From assembly GCF_009861505.1 (NCBI RefSeq), contig NZ_WTFT01000012.1:237043-301042 (forward strand): a DNA stretch of 64,000 nt, given 5' to 3'. The position numbers and the translations under genes were made by a program. Positions 19,412 through 29,147 of the stretch are shown piece after piece. The notes beneath the pieces are model-generated. The model was not told where the DNA came from and ran no database searches. It worked only from the letters and a program-made list of their open reading frames with translations. This DNA comes from Pseudomonas izuensis (lineage in GTDB: Bacteria; Pseudomonadota; Gammaproteobacteria; Pseudomonadales; Pseudomonadaceae). Position 1 is the stretch's first letter. Every line of letters begins with the position of its first letter.

Positions 19412-22400
19412 TCAGGGCTGATGCTCCCCGACCGGAAACGGTTGCCCCATCGCCACCCAGTGGGCGTGAAGCCTCGCGCGGTCCTCCATGGCCGTGAATA
19501 CAACAAACGGATTATCCGTTGATGCCAATGCCCGAGGAACAACCTGCACCAATTGCTCCCAGAGCTGGTCCGACGTATCCGCCTCATTCAACAGTCGCCA
19601 TACCCGTGCCTGAAGCCCTGGATAACCCACGAGGAAATCCGGGGTAAGGCTCAGTGTATTGATCGTCCCCAAAAATCTCATGCCGGAACGTTTGAGCGCC
19701 AATCGGTGCCAGATTTGCAGGTGGGCATCCTGCTGCTCTCCCGGCAGGTCGCGCAACCAGGCAGCCGGATCTGAATAGCTGGCTCCTGGACTGCTCAGCC
19801 ACAGGTTGATACCGGTTTGCTCCCGGTGCCTGACCAGCCGCTGCAAGGTGTCCTCGTCGGTCAGGGGATTGTTCCACAGCAGCACTCGATCCCTGGCGAT
19901 GGCCTGATTCAGTACAGCTTGCGGAACACGGTTAATCTGGTTGTTACGCAAATCCAGCGTGGCCAGGTATGGCCGCTCCATAATCCCGACCGGGCAATTC
20001 CTGATTCTTGTGTCGTTCAGTTTAAGCGTTCGCAACTGGTCCATGCCCAATACGACGGGAGGCACACCCAACGGGTTTTCACTTAAATCCAGTGACTGAA
20101 GATTAATCAATTGGCTTAGTTGCGCCGCGGTATTTTCCTGGAACCTCAGCTCGGTAGAACTCAAATTCAACGAAACGAGATGCCGCAATTGAGGAATCGT
20201 GGACGGCAATGAACTCTCCAGCTCCCCATTGTCGTTGGGCAATCGCAAGTCAGTGCCTTCCAGATTCAGGCTACGCAGTTTTGGAAAGCACCCCAGGAAG
20301 CCATTCAGGGTTTCGCGTTCGAACAAGTGGAAATTTTCAAGATTGAGTTCGACCACATCGTTGAAGCGCGCATTCAACTCCGGGAGTCGATGAAAGTCCT
20401 CGTGGCTCATATTCATCGTAAAGCCATCAATATGATTTCCTGAGTAATGGCTATTTCGTTGAGGGGGCCGTTTTTGAAATATAGCCACCAGCTCATCACC
20501 GAGTTCACCCCGGACTTCTCGTTCATACGTGATCGTTTCTTGCAGCCGTTCAGCATTGCGCATTTCGATCTGCTGTTGCGTAAGACCCTCTGTACCGGGA
20601 TCCCCCATCTGCAGGTGATCGATATCCAGGTCCTCGACGTCGTCCGCCACCAGATCGACCCAGGTATCCAGATCCACGTACAGCTGTTGCAGCTCGCGCC
20701 TTGACCTGTCGATATGCGCCTGAGCCTCTCCACCCAGTTGCTGCAACATTGCATCCGCTTCTTCGTCGGTAAACTCGGGGTAAATATCCTTGAGCTGCAG
20801 CCTCATCACCGAGTGTGTCAAGGCACTTTCCTGAGGCGTTCCCGGGTAACCTCCCCCCCTGAGGCCCTGTGCTTCGAACGGCAAACCGGAATCCTTCCTG
20901 CCCAACCCGAGGGCTAGTTCTGAACGAGACAATGGATGATCGCTGATCGCAAGCTTCAATCCAGCAGCGGGGGGTCCCGACAACAGTTGCAAAGCCGAAT
21001 GTTCTTCCTCTGTCAGGATGCCGACAAGCGCTTCATAAAAATCAGTACCTACTGAGGTTTGGGTTGACAAGCCGAAGGGCTGATAACGATCCCCCATCTT
21101 GATCAGACGCCGACCGTCACGCGCCTCCAGTGGGCCGCAACGATCCAGAACCCGTCCACCCGGCGAACCGTCCAGCACCTCGATCCGCAGTGTTTTCGGC
21201 CATCCGGGCAGATTCTTCAGTGAGTGCAAGGCCAGGGTGTCCGATTCAGGACTGGCCACCGAACGAAGATACAACCCTTCATAAGCACGATTGAGGCGCA
21301 CATGCTGTTGGTATTGGCGAGCCTTGCTGTCCAGCTGCCTGAACAGTTGCCTTGCCCGGGCAACCTCCGGCGCAGCCTTGAAGTCCACACCATAACGATC
21401 GAGCATCTGCTCAACGGCAGCCTTGGGCAAACCGGGATACTGTCGCTGAAACAGTCGCACCCATTCATGCTCCGAACGTTGCAGTGCCTGGTATCGGCGG
21501 TTGAACAACTCGCTGGGTGCGATAGAGGGTTCGCTCAACCCCGCAACCTCCTGATCGATCCTGAAACGATCAATCGTGTCGGCCAGCAGCGGGGTCGGCT
21601 CCCGTCCCGCCTGCATCAGGCGCAACATGTCGTCATCGACTGCGCTGACCCTGCCGATCTGTGCCAGCACTTCATCGCTGAACGTGCCTGCCGGGGCGCC
21701 GACGCCCCGCAAGAGGTCGATGCGCGACGGCAGTGGCAGGACCGGCTGCACGGGAACGCCTGTTTCCACTGATCCGGGGAGCGGCCCCGCCGAGGGCTCT
21801 CCACCCGTCGCCTCTGTCTTCGCCAGCCTGGCCACATCCACTCCTTCGCCGCTCAACGAAGCGACGCCCGCGGCCAACGGCAGCGCATTGAGCAGGCCGA
21901 ATACAGTGCGAGTAACGCCTTGCGAACGCATATCGGCGGTCTCCCCATTGATGGCCTGGTCAAGGCCAAAGCCGGCGTCGATAAGCCCGGCCAGGACCAA
22001 CAAGCCCTCGCCTCCCGGCACAAACAACGCCAAGGGACCAAACTGATTCACCCACTGGACGATCGGCTCTATGACCGCGCTCAAGTCGTCGCGATTGACT
22101 TGCGCATCATCGCGGATGGTTTCGACACTGGCTTGGGCGGCCCGCTTCATGGCCCACACCATTTGCGCAAAGGGATCGGTTTTTTCCGAGGCAAGGTCGT
22201 AGCCGATGTAATCGTCGGGATCCCAATAACCGTCGTCATTGAAAAAGCCGGCCTCCCGGGTCAGGTGATGCTGGCGCGGGTAAACGACCATGCCATCCAG
22301 CGCGGTGAGCACTCCAGCGTGAAACGTACCGTCAGTACGGTCCTCTTCTTCAAAGTGAGCCGCCAAGGCTTGCTTGGTTTCCGGCACCTTTCCCTGCTCG

Positions 22401-23293
22401 ATAATCCAGCGGCGCAGTTGTTTGCTGTCGGCAAAATCGTGCAGAGGCGAGGAATTTCCGGGGATGTACAACAACACCCTGCCACTGGCTCGATCACGGA
22501 AACACCAGATATCCGTCGCGGTGTACCGATAGAGCTTCAGACGGCTAGTCTCGACACTCGAAGGTATACGGGTCGGTGCTTGCAGCTGTTGCATCGTCAG
22601 TGCTTCCCATGCCTGATCCGGGGGCAAACCCGCCGCCCGCATCGCGAGCCCCAGAGCTTTGCGGGACAGGCTGTTTTCATGACGCTGCAGCCAGGCCGAC
22701 ATGATAAAGGCTGCTTTGGCCGATATTCTCAGCGGATAGGAACTGACACCAAGGAGTACCTCGTCAGACGGCCAGGCCTTGTCGACATAGGCCTGGTACA
22801 AGTCCTTGAAATTCAGCGCCCATATCCATTGTTTGAAGTCGGCGGGACGCAGATTGATCTGCGTCTTCGGCCCATAGGATTGGGGCACCGTGCTCCGGTA
22901 AATGCCTTCATAGGTTCGCAAGTCGTCATTCAGGGACTCCTTGTCCACCAGGTGTACGGACGGTCCGACATCGGGCGGCGTGTACAAACCAAATGCCGTT
23001 TCGCCGAAGCGGCCATCGCCAACGGTCTGGTAATCGGACAACAGCGCCTGCACCAGGGAGCGCGAACGCGCCACGTATCCCTGATGGCTGCCGTCCGGAT
23101 CCGGATAATGTCTGTAGTCGTAATGCAGCGTGACCAATTGCGCTGTCTGCGGATCAAGGTCTCGCCCCCACTTTTCCTTGATCATCTGTTCGCCAAATTG
23201 CGATGGGGTTTGTGGCAGGTCGGTCTCCACGGCGGATTTAAGTTCGTCACGCACGTGCGGATGGGAGATGGGGTTGTCGGAAAACTCGTTCAT
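19412..23293 (-). CDS. Large effector-like protein: dermonecrotic-toxin-like N-terminus, LRRs and shortened NEL-like end
   Basis: A 1293-aa protein with no signal peptide. The N-terminal 400 residues resemble the DUF6543/dermonecrotic-toxin-like region of large Pseudomonas proteins. A hydrophobic block lies at about 430-490 (ALFVPGGEGLLVLAGL; FGLLNALPLAAGVAS). A long helical middle follows, then about six leucine-rich repeats at about 980-1120 (LNLSSTELRF, LDLSENPLGVPP, LDLRNNQINRVP). After the LRRs the start of a NEL (IpaH/SspH-type E3 ubiquitin ligase) domain is recognisable (INLWLSSPG, WLRDLPGEQQ, ARVWRLLNEAD). In related proteins as I remember them the catalytic motif is CxD after a segment like LREEIFEMAASPTT. 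Here the aligned segment LWEQLVQVVPRALA is followed by Ser1258-Thr-Asp1260, and the protein ends 33 residues later, lacking most of the NEL. GC is lower than in neighbouring genes, suggesting transfer. No secretion system or chaperone gene is adjacent. Confidence 0.75.
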   Translation of the reverse strand: MNEFSDNPISHPHVRDELKSAVETDLPQTPSQFGEQMIKEKWGRDLDPQTAQLVTLHYDYRHYPDPDGSHQGYVARSRSLVQALLSDYQTVGDGRFGETAFGLYTPPDVGPSVHLVDKESLNDDLRTYEGIYRSTVPQSYGPKTQINLRPADFKQWIWALNFKDLYQAYVDKAWPSDEVLLGVSSYPLRISAKAAFIMSAWLQRHENSLSRKALGLAMRAAGLPPDQAWEALTMQQLQAPTRIPSSVETSRLKLYRYTATDIWCFRDRASGRVLLYIPGNSSPLHDFADSKQLRRWIIEQGKVPETKQALAAHFEEEDRTDGTFHAGVLTALDGMVVYPRQHHLTREAGFFNDDGYWDPDDYIGYDLASEKTDPFAQMVWAMKRAAQASVETIRDDAQVNRDDLSAVIEPIVQWVNQFGPLALFVPGGEGLLVLAGLIDAGFGLDQAINGETADMRSQGVTRTVFGLLNALPLAAGVASLSGEGVDVARLAKTEATGGEPSAGPLPGSVETGVPVQPVLPLPSRIDLLRGVGAPAGTFSDEVLAQIGRVSAVDDDMLRLMQAGREPTPLLADTIDRFRIDQEVAGLSEPSIAPSELFNRRYQALQRSEHEWVRLFQRQYPGLPKAAVEQMLDRYGVDFKAAPEVARARQLFRQLDSKARQYQQHVRLNRAYEGLYLRSVASPESDTLALHSLKNLPGWPKTLRIEVLDGSPGGRVLDRCGPLEARDGRRLIKMGDRYQPFGLSTQTSVGTDFYEALVGILTEEEHSALQLLSGPPAAGLKLAISDHPLSRSELALGLGRKDSGLPFEAQGLRGGGYPGTPQESALTHSVMRLQLKDIYPEFTDEEADAMLQQLGGEAQAHIDRSRRELQQLYVDLDTWVDLVADDVEDLDIDHLQMGDPGTEGLTQQQIEMRNAERLQETITYEREVRGELGDELVAIFQKRPPQRNSHYSGNHIDGFTMNMSHEDFHRLPELNARFNDVVELNLENFHLFERETLNGFLGCFPKLRSLNLEGTDLRLPNDNGELESSLPSTIPQLRHLVSLNLSSTELRFQENTAAQLSQLINLQSLDLSENPLGVPPVVLGMDQLRTLKLNDTRIRNCPVGIMERPYLATLDLRNNQINRVPQAVLNQAIARDRVLLWNNPLTDEDTLQRLVRHREQTGINLWLSSPGASYSDPAAWLRDLPGEQQDAHLQIWHRLALKRSGMRFLGTINTLSLTPDFLVGYPGLQARVWRLLNEADTSDQLWEQLVQVVPRALASTDNPFVVFTAMEDRARLHAHWVAMGQPFPVGEHQP

Positions 23294-23409
23294 TTTGCAG
23301 TCCGTTGCAGATTGAGGAACCTCACCCTAACCAATCCGGGTGATCTGCAACGTGGGAGTGATCGACAGCAACTTTAGGAAAGTTCGCCGTTTCCGGATAG
23401 AAACGGCTA

Positions 23410-23511
23410 TGTAGGAGCGAGCTTGCTCGCGATGAACCTGAGAGCACCGCGGGGTGCCAGGCCTCCAGCGGTATCGTTGACGTCCATCGCGAGCAAGCTC
23501 GCTCCTACAGG
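23410..23511. repeat. REP doublet 7
   Basis: Outward pair with GCGAGCTTGCTCGC arms. The spacer is of the longer type (GCACCGCGGGGTGCCAGGC...ATCGTTGACGTCCATC) also seen at 51783. It ends 4 bases before the sohB stop. Confidence 0.9.
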
Positions 23512-23515
23512 CGAG

Positions 23516-24538
23516 TTACCAGAAGCGTTGCTGGGTCAGTCGGCTCCACCAGCTCAGCAATACGCGGTCGACCGACCCGCTGGCCGCCATGCCGATGCGT
23601 TCCGGCAGGCTTTTGCGTTCGGCGTAGTGCAAGTGATAAAGCTCCGACTGTTTGGCGCGTTCGGCCAGGTATTCGTCGCTGGTCTTGAGTTCGTCCACCA
23701 GTTGTTTGTCGAGTGCCGCGACACCGAGCCAGATTTCCCCGGTGGCCACTTCGTCGATGGCCAGTTGCGGGCGGTAGCGGGAAACGAAGTTCTTGAACAG
23801 TTGATGGGTGATGTCCAGGTCTTCCTGGAACTTCTCGCGGCCCTTCTCGGTGTTTTCGCCAAACACCGTCAGGGTGCGTTTGTACTCGCCGGCGGTCAGC
23901 ACTTCGAAATCGATGTCGTGTTTTTTCAGCAGGCGATTGACGTTGGGCAACTGCGCCACTACGCCGATGGAACCGAGGATCGCGAACGGTGCACTGATGA
24001 TCTTCTCGCCAATGCACGCCATCATGTAGCCGCCGCTGGCCGCGACCTTGTCGATGCATACGGTCAATGGAATGCCGGCCTGACGGATGCGCGCCAGTTG
24101 CGAGGATGCCAGGCCGTAGCTGTGCACCATGCCGCCGCCGCTCTCCAGGCGCAGCACGACTTCATCCTTGGGCGTGGCGAGGGTCAGCAGCGCGGTGATT
24201 TCGTGACGCAGGCTTTCAGTGGCCGAGGCCTTGATGTCGCCGTCGAAATCCAGCACGAACACCCGCGGCTTGGCCTCGGGCTTTTTCTTCTGTTTTTTCT
24301 CGGTTTTAGCCTGGGACTTGCGCAAGGCCTTGAGCTGGTCCTTGTCGAGCAAGGTTTGTTCCAGGCGCTCGCGCAGCCCTTTGTAGAAATCATTGAGCTT
24401 GCTGACCTGCAACTGGCCGGCGGACTTGCGTCGACCTTTGCTGCGCAATGCCGCGAAACTGGCCAGGACCACCAGAATGGCGATCACCAGGGTCACGGTC
24501 TTGGCCAGGAAAACGGCGTACTCGGACAAAAACTCCAC
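23516..24538 (-). CDS. sohB: Inner-membrane serine protease SohB
   Basis: A 340-aa S49-family protease. An N-terminal anchor (FLAKTVTLVIAILVVLASFAA) is followed by a lysine-rich linker (KTEKKQKKKPEAK) and the protease domain. The nucleophile is Ser168 in KVAASGGYMMA and the general base is Lys220 in EYKRTL, the SppA/SohB dyad. LESGGGMVHSYG is another family motif. It acts at the periplasmic face on membrane or signal peptides. GGAGT before the ATG supports the start. Monocistronic. Confidence 0.95.
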   Translation of the reverse strand: MEFLSEYAVFLAKTVTLVIAILVVLASFAALRSKGRRKSAGQLQVSKLNDFYKGLRERLEQTLLDKDQLKALRKSQAKTEKKQKKKPEAKPRVFVLDFDGDIKASATESLRHEITALLTLATPKDEVVLRLESGGGMVHSYGLASSQLARIRQAGIPLTVCIDKVAASGGYMMACIGEKIISAPFAILGSIGVVAQLPNVNRLLKKHDIDFEVLTAGEYKRTLTVFGENTEKGREKFQEDLDITHQLFKNFVSRYRPQLAIDEVATGEIWLGVAALDKQLVDELKTSDEYLAERAKQSELYHLHYAERKSLPERIGMAASGSVDRVLLSWWSRLTQQRFW

Positions 24539-24739
24539 AGGGACTCCTTAAACGATGCGCGGTATGGAAGCGCGCGGGATACCTCCAGCATACCCATGCG
24601 CCGCCCTTGCGGCCAGCCGTGAAACCTCCGGCAACGGGCCTGCAACGGACATTTCAAACAAGCGTATGTTTTTTCATTGACAGCTCACCGCCATCCTCAT
24701 AACCTCGCCAAACCTTCAACGTACCGGGACGACGCGGAC

Positions 24740-25450
24740 GTGGGCAGCATCTATTTGATTCGACATGGCCAGGCCTCCTTCGGTGCAGACGACTATGACG
24801 TCCTGTCGCCCATCGGTATTCGCCAGGCGGAAATCCTCGGCCAGCACCTGGCCGAGCTCGGTATCAGCTTCGATCGCTGCCTGGCGGGCGACCTGCGCCG
24901 CCAGCAGCACACGGCCAGCAGCGCCTTGGCACAGTTCGCAGCCGTGGGCCTGCCGGTACCGATCCTGGAAACCGATTCCGCCTTCAATGAATTCGATGCC
25001 GACGCGGTGATCCGCGCGCTGTTGCCGGCCATGCTGCCGGACGAACCCGAAGCCCTGAACATCCTGCGCAATGCCGCGCAAAACCGCGCCGAGTTCCAGC
25101 GCATCTTCGCCCTGATCATCGAACGCTGGCTGGCCGGCACCTACGACACGCCAGAGCTGGAAAGTTGGCTGGGCTTTGTCGAACGGGTTCGGGCGGGTCT
25201 GCACAGAATCCTTGAAAGCGCCGACAACACCCAGAAAATCGCGGTGTTCACCTCCGGCGGTACCATCACCGCCCTGCTCCACCTCATCACGCAAATGCCT
25301 GCCCGGCAGGCCTTTGAACTGAACTGGCAAATCGTCAACACCTCGCTCAACCACCTGAAGTTTCGTGGTCGCGAGGTGGCCCTGGCTTCCTTCAACAGTC
25401 ATGCGCACCTGCAACTGCTGAAGGCCCCGGAACTCATCACGTTTCGCTGA
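24740..25450 (+). CDS. Histidine phosphatase family protein
   Basis: A 236-aa phosphoglycerate-mutase-like protein. The phosphohistidine motif LIRHGQASFG opens the protein, and the second catalytic His lies late in the chain. LAGDLRRQQHTASSAL is the family's Arg-containing motif. The substrate is unknown. GTG 24740 is chosen because it places GSIYLIRHGQ at the usual N-terminal position; a TTG at 24677 would add 21 residues and neither start has a strong SD. The SCP2-domain gene lies 78 bases downstream. Confidence 0.85.
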   Translation: MGSIYLIRHGQASFGADDYDVLSPIGIRQAEILGQHLAELGISFDRCLAGDLRRQQHTASSALAQFAAVGLPVPILETDSAFNEFDADAVIRALLPAMLPDEPEALNILRNAAQNRAEFQRIFALIIERWLAGTYDTPELESWLGFVERVRAGLHRILESADNTQKIAVFTSGGTITALLHLITQMPARQAFELNWQIVNTSLNHLKFRGREVALASFNSHAHLQLLKAPELITFR

Positions 25451-25528
25451 GTCCGGACTATTGTGACCCTGGCTGTAATCACCCAGCTCTTATTACCCTG
25501 CTCTAATGACCAAAAAAAGGATCAAACC

Positions 25529-25843
25529 ATGACCTCCGTAGCTGATGCCGTACAAGCAATGAAAGCCAAGTTCAACCCAGCCGCTGCTGCCGGTCTGGAC
25601 CTGGTCTTCGGTTTCCGCATCGACGACACCAAGAACTTCTCGCTGATCGTCAAGGACAGCACCTGCGAGTTGCAGGAAGGCGAGAACCCGGACGCCCAGG
25701 TGACCCTGGTGATGGACGGCGAAACCCTGGAAGGCATCGTCAGCGGCGAAACCGACGGCATGCAGGCGTTCATGGGTGGCAAGCTGCGCGCCGAAGGCGA
25801 CATGATGCTGGCAATGAAACTGTCCGAGCTGTTCCCGGCCTAA
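25529..25843 (+). CDS. SCP2 sterol-binding domain protein
   Basis: A 104-aa protein consisting only of an SCP2 (sterol carrier protein 2) fold: MTSVADAVQAMKAKFNPAAA, FRIDDTKNFSLIV, VTLVMDGETLEGIVSGE and KLRAEGDMMLAMKLSELFP. It presumably binds fatty acids, acyl-CoA or other hydrophobic ligands in the cytosol. AAAAGG 7 bases before ATG 25529 decides the start; the open frame begins 22 codons earlier without an SD. Two hairpins follow the stop. Confidence 0.9.
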   Translation: MTSVADAVQAMKAKFNPAAAAGLDLVFGFRIDDTKNFSLIVKDSTCELQEGENPDAQVTLVMDGETLEGIVSGETDGMQAFMGGKLRAEGDMMLAMKLSELFPA

Positions 25844-25849
25844 GACGGC

Positions 25850-25911
25850 GGCTCCCTTTTTCGGGAGCCTCCCTGGCTGCATACGAATCCCGCCCCTTGT
25901 GGCGGGATTCG
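25850..25911 (+). terminator. Tandem hairpins after the SCP2 gene
   Basis: First hairpin GGCTCCC...GGGAGCC at 25850-25869 without a T-run. Second hairpin CGAATCCCGCC...GGCGGGATTCG at 25884-25911, an 11-bp perfect stem followed by TCGTTTT. The second is the likelier intrinsic terminator. Confidence 0.7.
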
Positions 25912-26025
25912 TCGTTTTCGGCGCCGGGAAACGACTCGCCATGGATTTGCCGTCTATATTCCTTCTGGCCGCCTGTGTCAGCCAGCGGTTGATTGTCCTC
26001 GACTCAAGTTGCGGAGAGCACAGGC

Positions 26026-27981
26026 ATGAGCCCATCTGACAACCACAATGGCATCCACCGCCGCCACGTACTTCAAGCCCTTTCTGCGGGCGCCGTCGGT
26101 GCCTGGGCCAGCCCACTGTTCGCAGGGAGTAAAACGATGCCGCAAGTACCCGCCGACCTCATCCTGTACAACGGACGCCTGCACACCGTCGACCGCAAGA
26201 AACCCCAGGCCAGTGCCGTCGCGATCAAGGACGGGCATTTCGTGGTGGTCGGCAATGACGCCCAGGCCATGGCCTTGCAAGGTCCTGCTACGCAAGTCAT
26301 CGACCTGCATGGGCGCACGGTGATTCCCGGCCTCAACGACTCGCACTTGCACCTGATCCGTGGCGGCCTCAATTACAACCTCGAGCTGCGTTGGGAAGGT
26401 GTTCCGTCGCTGGTCGACGCCTTGCGCCTGCTCAAGGAACAGGCCGACCGCACACCAACGCCACAATGGGTGCGCGTGGTCGGTGGCTGGAACGAATTCC
26501 AGTTCGCCGAAAAGCGCCTGCCGACCCTCGACGAACTGAACAAGGCCGCGCCCGACACCCCGGTGTTTGTCCTGCACCTCTACGACCGCGCCCTGCTCAA
26601 CCGCGCCGCCCTGAAAGTGGTGGGCTATACCCGCGACACGCCGAACCCGCCGGGCGGCGAAATCCAGCGCGATGCCAATGGCGACCCCACCGGCATACTG
26701 ATCGCCCGACCCAACGCGATGATTCTGTACTCGACCCTGGCCAAGGGGCCGAAGCTGCCGTTGGAGCACCAGGTCAACTCAACTCGTCAGTTCATGCGCG
26801 AACTCAATCGCCTGGGGGTCACCAGCGCCATCGATGCCGGCGGTGGCTATCAGAACTACCCGGACGACTATCAGGTCATCCAGCAGTTGGCCAGGGACCA
26901 GCAACTCACGGTGCGGATCGCCTACAACCTGTTCACCCAGAAACCCAAGGAAGAGCTGACGGATTTCCAGAACTGGACCGGCAGCGTCAAGTTGCATCAG
27001 GGCGATGATTTCCTGCGACACAACGGCGCCGGGGAGATGCTGGTGTTCTCGGCCGCCGACTTCGAGGACTTCCTCGAACCGCGCCCGGACCTGCCGGCCG
27101 GCATGGAGCAAGACCTGGAACCGGTGGTCCGTCATCTCGTGGAACAACGCTGGCCATTCCGCTTGCACGCGACCTACAACGAATCCATCAGCCGCATGCT
27201 CGACGTGTTCGAAAAGGTCAATCGCGACATCCCGTTCGATGGCCTGCCATGGTTTTTCGACCACGCCGAAACCATCACCCCGCAAAACATCGAGCGGGTC
27301 AAAGCCCTGGGCGGTGGCATCGCGATTCAGGACCGCATGGCGTTTCAGGGCGAGTATTTCGTCGAACGCTATGGCGCAAAAGCCGCCGAAACCACGCCGC
27401 CGATTGCCCGCATGCTGGCCGAAGGCGTGCCGGTGGGTGCCGGCACCGACGCCACGCGGGTGTCGAGTTACAACCCCTGGACTTCATTGTACTGGCTGGT
27501 CAGCGGCCGCACCGTCGGCGGGTTGGAGCTGTATCCGCACGGCTTGAGCCGCGACACCGCCCTGGAACTGTTCACCCACGGCAGCGCCTGGTTCTCCTCC
27601 GAGCAAGGCAAGAAGGGCCAGATCAAGGTCGGGCAACTGGCGGATCTGATTGCGCTGTCGGCGGACTATTTCCACATCGAGGACCACGCCATCAAGGACA
27701 TCGAAGCGGTGCTGACCATCGTCGATGGCAAGATTGTCCATGGCAGCGCCGAATTCGAAAAACTCGGGCCGCCGCCGATCCCGGTGGTGCCTGAGTGGTC
27801 GCCAGTGGCCAAGGTGCCGGGGCATTGGAAAGCGGCACCGCTGACTGCGCAGATTCATCAATGCGTCGGCGCATGTGCGGTACATGCACACCGTCATGAA
27901 CGTGCGCGATTGTCGAATGCGCCGGTCAGTGACTTCCGGGCGTTCTGGGGAGCGTTTGGCTGTTCGTGTTTTGCGTTTTAA
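26026..27981 (+). CDS. Tat-type exported amidohydrolase (YtcJ-like, amidohydrolase family 3)
   Basis: A 651-aa metal-dependent hydrolase. The N-terminus HRRHVLQALSAGAVGAWASPLFA looks like a twin-arginine signal, suggesting periplasmic export after folding. The metal motif SHLHL gives His107 and His109. LHATYNESISRML, WFFDHAETITP and GAGTDATRVSSYNPW follow the YtcJ layout. Substrate unknown. GGAGA lies 12 bases before ATG 26026; an in-frame TTG 11 codons upstream is less likely. It is followed by a LysR gene on the same strand after a REP doublet. Confidence 0.87.
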   Translation: MSPSDNHNGIHRRHVLQALSAGAVGAWASPLFAGSKTMPQVPADLILYNGRLHTVDRKKPQASAVAIKDGHFVVVGNDAQAMALQGPATQVIDLHGRTVIPGLNDSHLHLIRGGLNYNLELRWEGVPSLVDALRLLKEQADRTPTPQWVRVVGGWNEFQFAEKRLPTLDELNKAAPDTPVFVLHLYDRALLNRAALKVVGYTRDTPNPPGGEIQRDANGDPTGILIARPNAMILYSTLAKGPKLPLEHQVNSTRQFMRELNRLGVTSAIDAGGGYQNYPDDYQVIQQLARDQQLTVRIAYNLFTQKPKEELTDFQNWTGSVKLHQGDDFLRHNGAGEMLVFSAADFEDFLEPRPDLPAGMEQDLEPVVRHLVEQRWPFRLHATYNESISRMLDVFEKVNRDIPFDGLPWFFDHAETITPQNIERVKALGGGIAIQDRMAFQGEYFVERYGAKAAETTPPIARMLAEGVPVGAGTDATRVSSYNPWTSLYWLVSGRTVGGLELYPHGLSRDTALELFTHGSAWFSSEQGKKGQIKVGQLADLIALSADYFHIEDHAIKDIEAVLTIVDGKIVHGSAEFEKLGPPPIPVVPEWSPVAKVPGHWKAAPLTAQIHQCVGACAVHAHRHERARLSNAPVSDFRAFWGAFGCSCFAF

Positions 27982-28009
27982 CGGTGATCCGACGGATACC
28001 AATAATCCA

Positions 28010-28101
28010 TTGTAGGAGCGAGCCTGCTCGCGAAAGCGGTGAGACCGTCAACGTTGATGTTGACTGACACTCCGTCTTCGCGAGCAGGCTCGCTCCTACA
28101 A
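28010..28101. repeat. REP doublet 8
   Basis: Outward pair with GCGAGCCTGCTCGCGAA arms and TTGTAGG/CCTACAA ends. Spacer GTCAACGTTGATGTTGACTG, itself partly palindromic. Confidence 0.9.
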
Positions 28102-28177
28102 GTGCAGGCCCTTTGTCCCGCTCGCCACAGTTCAGCGGTGCTCTTACAATGCCAGCACTTCCAATACCGGCCACCCC

Positions 28178-29041
28178 ATGGACATCGATCTCGCCCGCAC
28201 CTTTCTGGAAATCGTCCGCCACGGCAGCCTCGCCGCGGCCGCCGACAAGCTCCACGTCACCCAGACCGCCATCACCGCGCGGGTGCAGAAGCTCGAAATC
28301 CAACTGGGCAGCACCCTGTTTGTGCGCAACCGCGCCGGAGCCCGACTGACACCCAACGGCGAAGCCTTCGTGGTGTATGCCAATCAACTGGTGGAGACCT
28401 GGGACGCCGCGCGGCGGGATCTGCCCTTGCCCGAGGGTTATCACGACGTGCTGCACATCGGCGGCGAGATCAGCCTGTGCAACCCGTTGATGCTCAGTTG
28501 GGCCGGGCAACTGCGGGAGAAAATCCCCGGCCATGCCCTGCGCATGGAGATCCGCGACGGTGAAAACCTGCTGCGCCAACTGGAGCTGGGGGTGCTGGAT
28601 GCGGCGCTGGTCTATCAGCCGGAGTACTGGCCGCGTCTGCAAGTCGAGCAAATCCTGGAAGAGAAACTCGTGCTCGTACGCTTGCCCGGGCGCCCCGATC
28701 CTTACGTCTACATCGACTGGGGCCAGGACTTCCGCCGCCGCCACGATGCCGCCCTGCCGGAAAAGGCCAGGGCGGCCCTGAGTTTCAATCTCGGTCCGCT
28801 GGGTTTGCAGTACATTCTGGAAAACGGTGGCAGCGGTTACTTCCGTACCCGCGTCGTGCACAGTTACCTGGAAAGCGGCGTGCTGGAGCAAGTGCCCAAG
28901 GCCCCGGAATTCAACTACCCGACCTACCTGGTCTACTCCCGCGACCGCGACTCGCCAACCCTGCAAAAGGCTTTTGATCTGCTGCGCGAAGTGATCAAGA
29001 CCAATGACGACTGGTCGCAACGCTGGGACCCACTCACCTGA
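28178..29041 (+). CDS. LysR-family transcriptional regulator
   Basis: A 287-aa regulator. The N-terminal winged helix is clear (DIDLARTFLEIVRHGSLAAA, TQTAITARVQKLEIQLG, TLFVRNRAGARLTPNGE), followed by a substrate-binding domain. The usual effector-domain opening is GEISLCNPLML. No divergent target is adjacent; the hydroxylase-fusion gene about 106 bases downstream on the same strand is the nearest candidate. Regulon unknown. Confidence 0.9.
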   Translation: MDIDLARTFLEIVRHGSLAAAADKLHVTQTAITARVQKLEIQLGSTLFVRNRAGARLTPNGEAFVVYANQLVETWDAARRDLPLPEGYHDVLHIGGEISLCNPLMLSWAGQLREKIPGHALRMEIRDGENLLRQLELGVLDAALVYQPEYWPRLQVEQILEEKLVLVRLPGRPDPYVYIDWGQDFRRRHDAALPEKARAALSFNLGPLGLQYILENGGSGYFRTRVVHSYLESGVLEQVPKAPEFNYPTYLVYSRDRDSPTLQKAFDLLREVIKTNDDWSQRWDPLT

Positions 29042-29147
29042 ATACGGTTTGCACCGGATCATGGCCAATGTGTCCTCAAGGTTCGGCCAGCCAAAACGCC
29101 TGAATCGACTAATCTGCTGGAGATAACAATAACGACAGGTGATTGCA

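Noticed and set aside
19412..23293. Type III effector encoded beside its secretion genes
   Set aside because: No secretion, chaperone or hrp-box gene lies in the flanks, which are sulfite reductase and sohB; delivery cannot be inferred.
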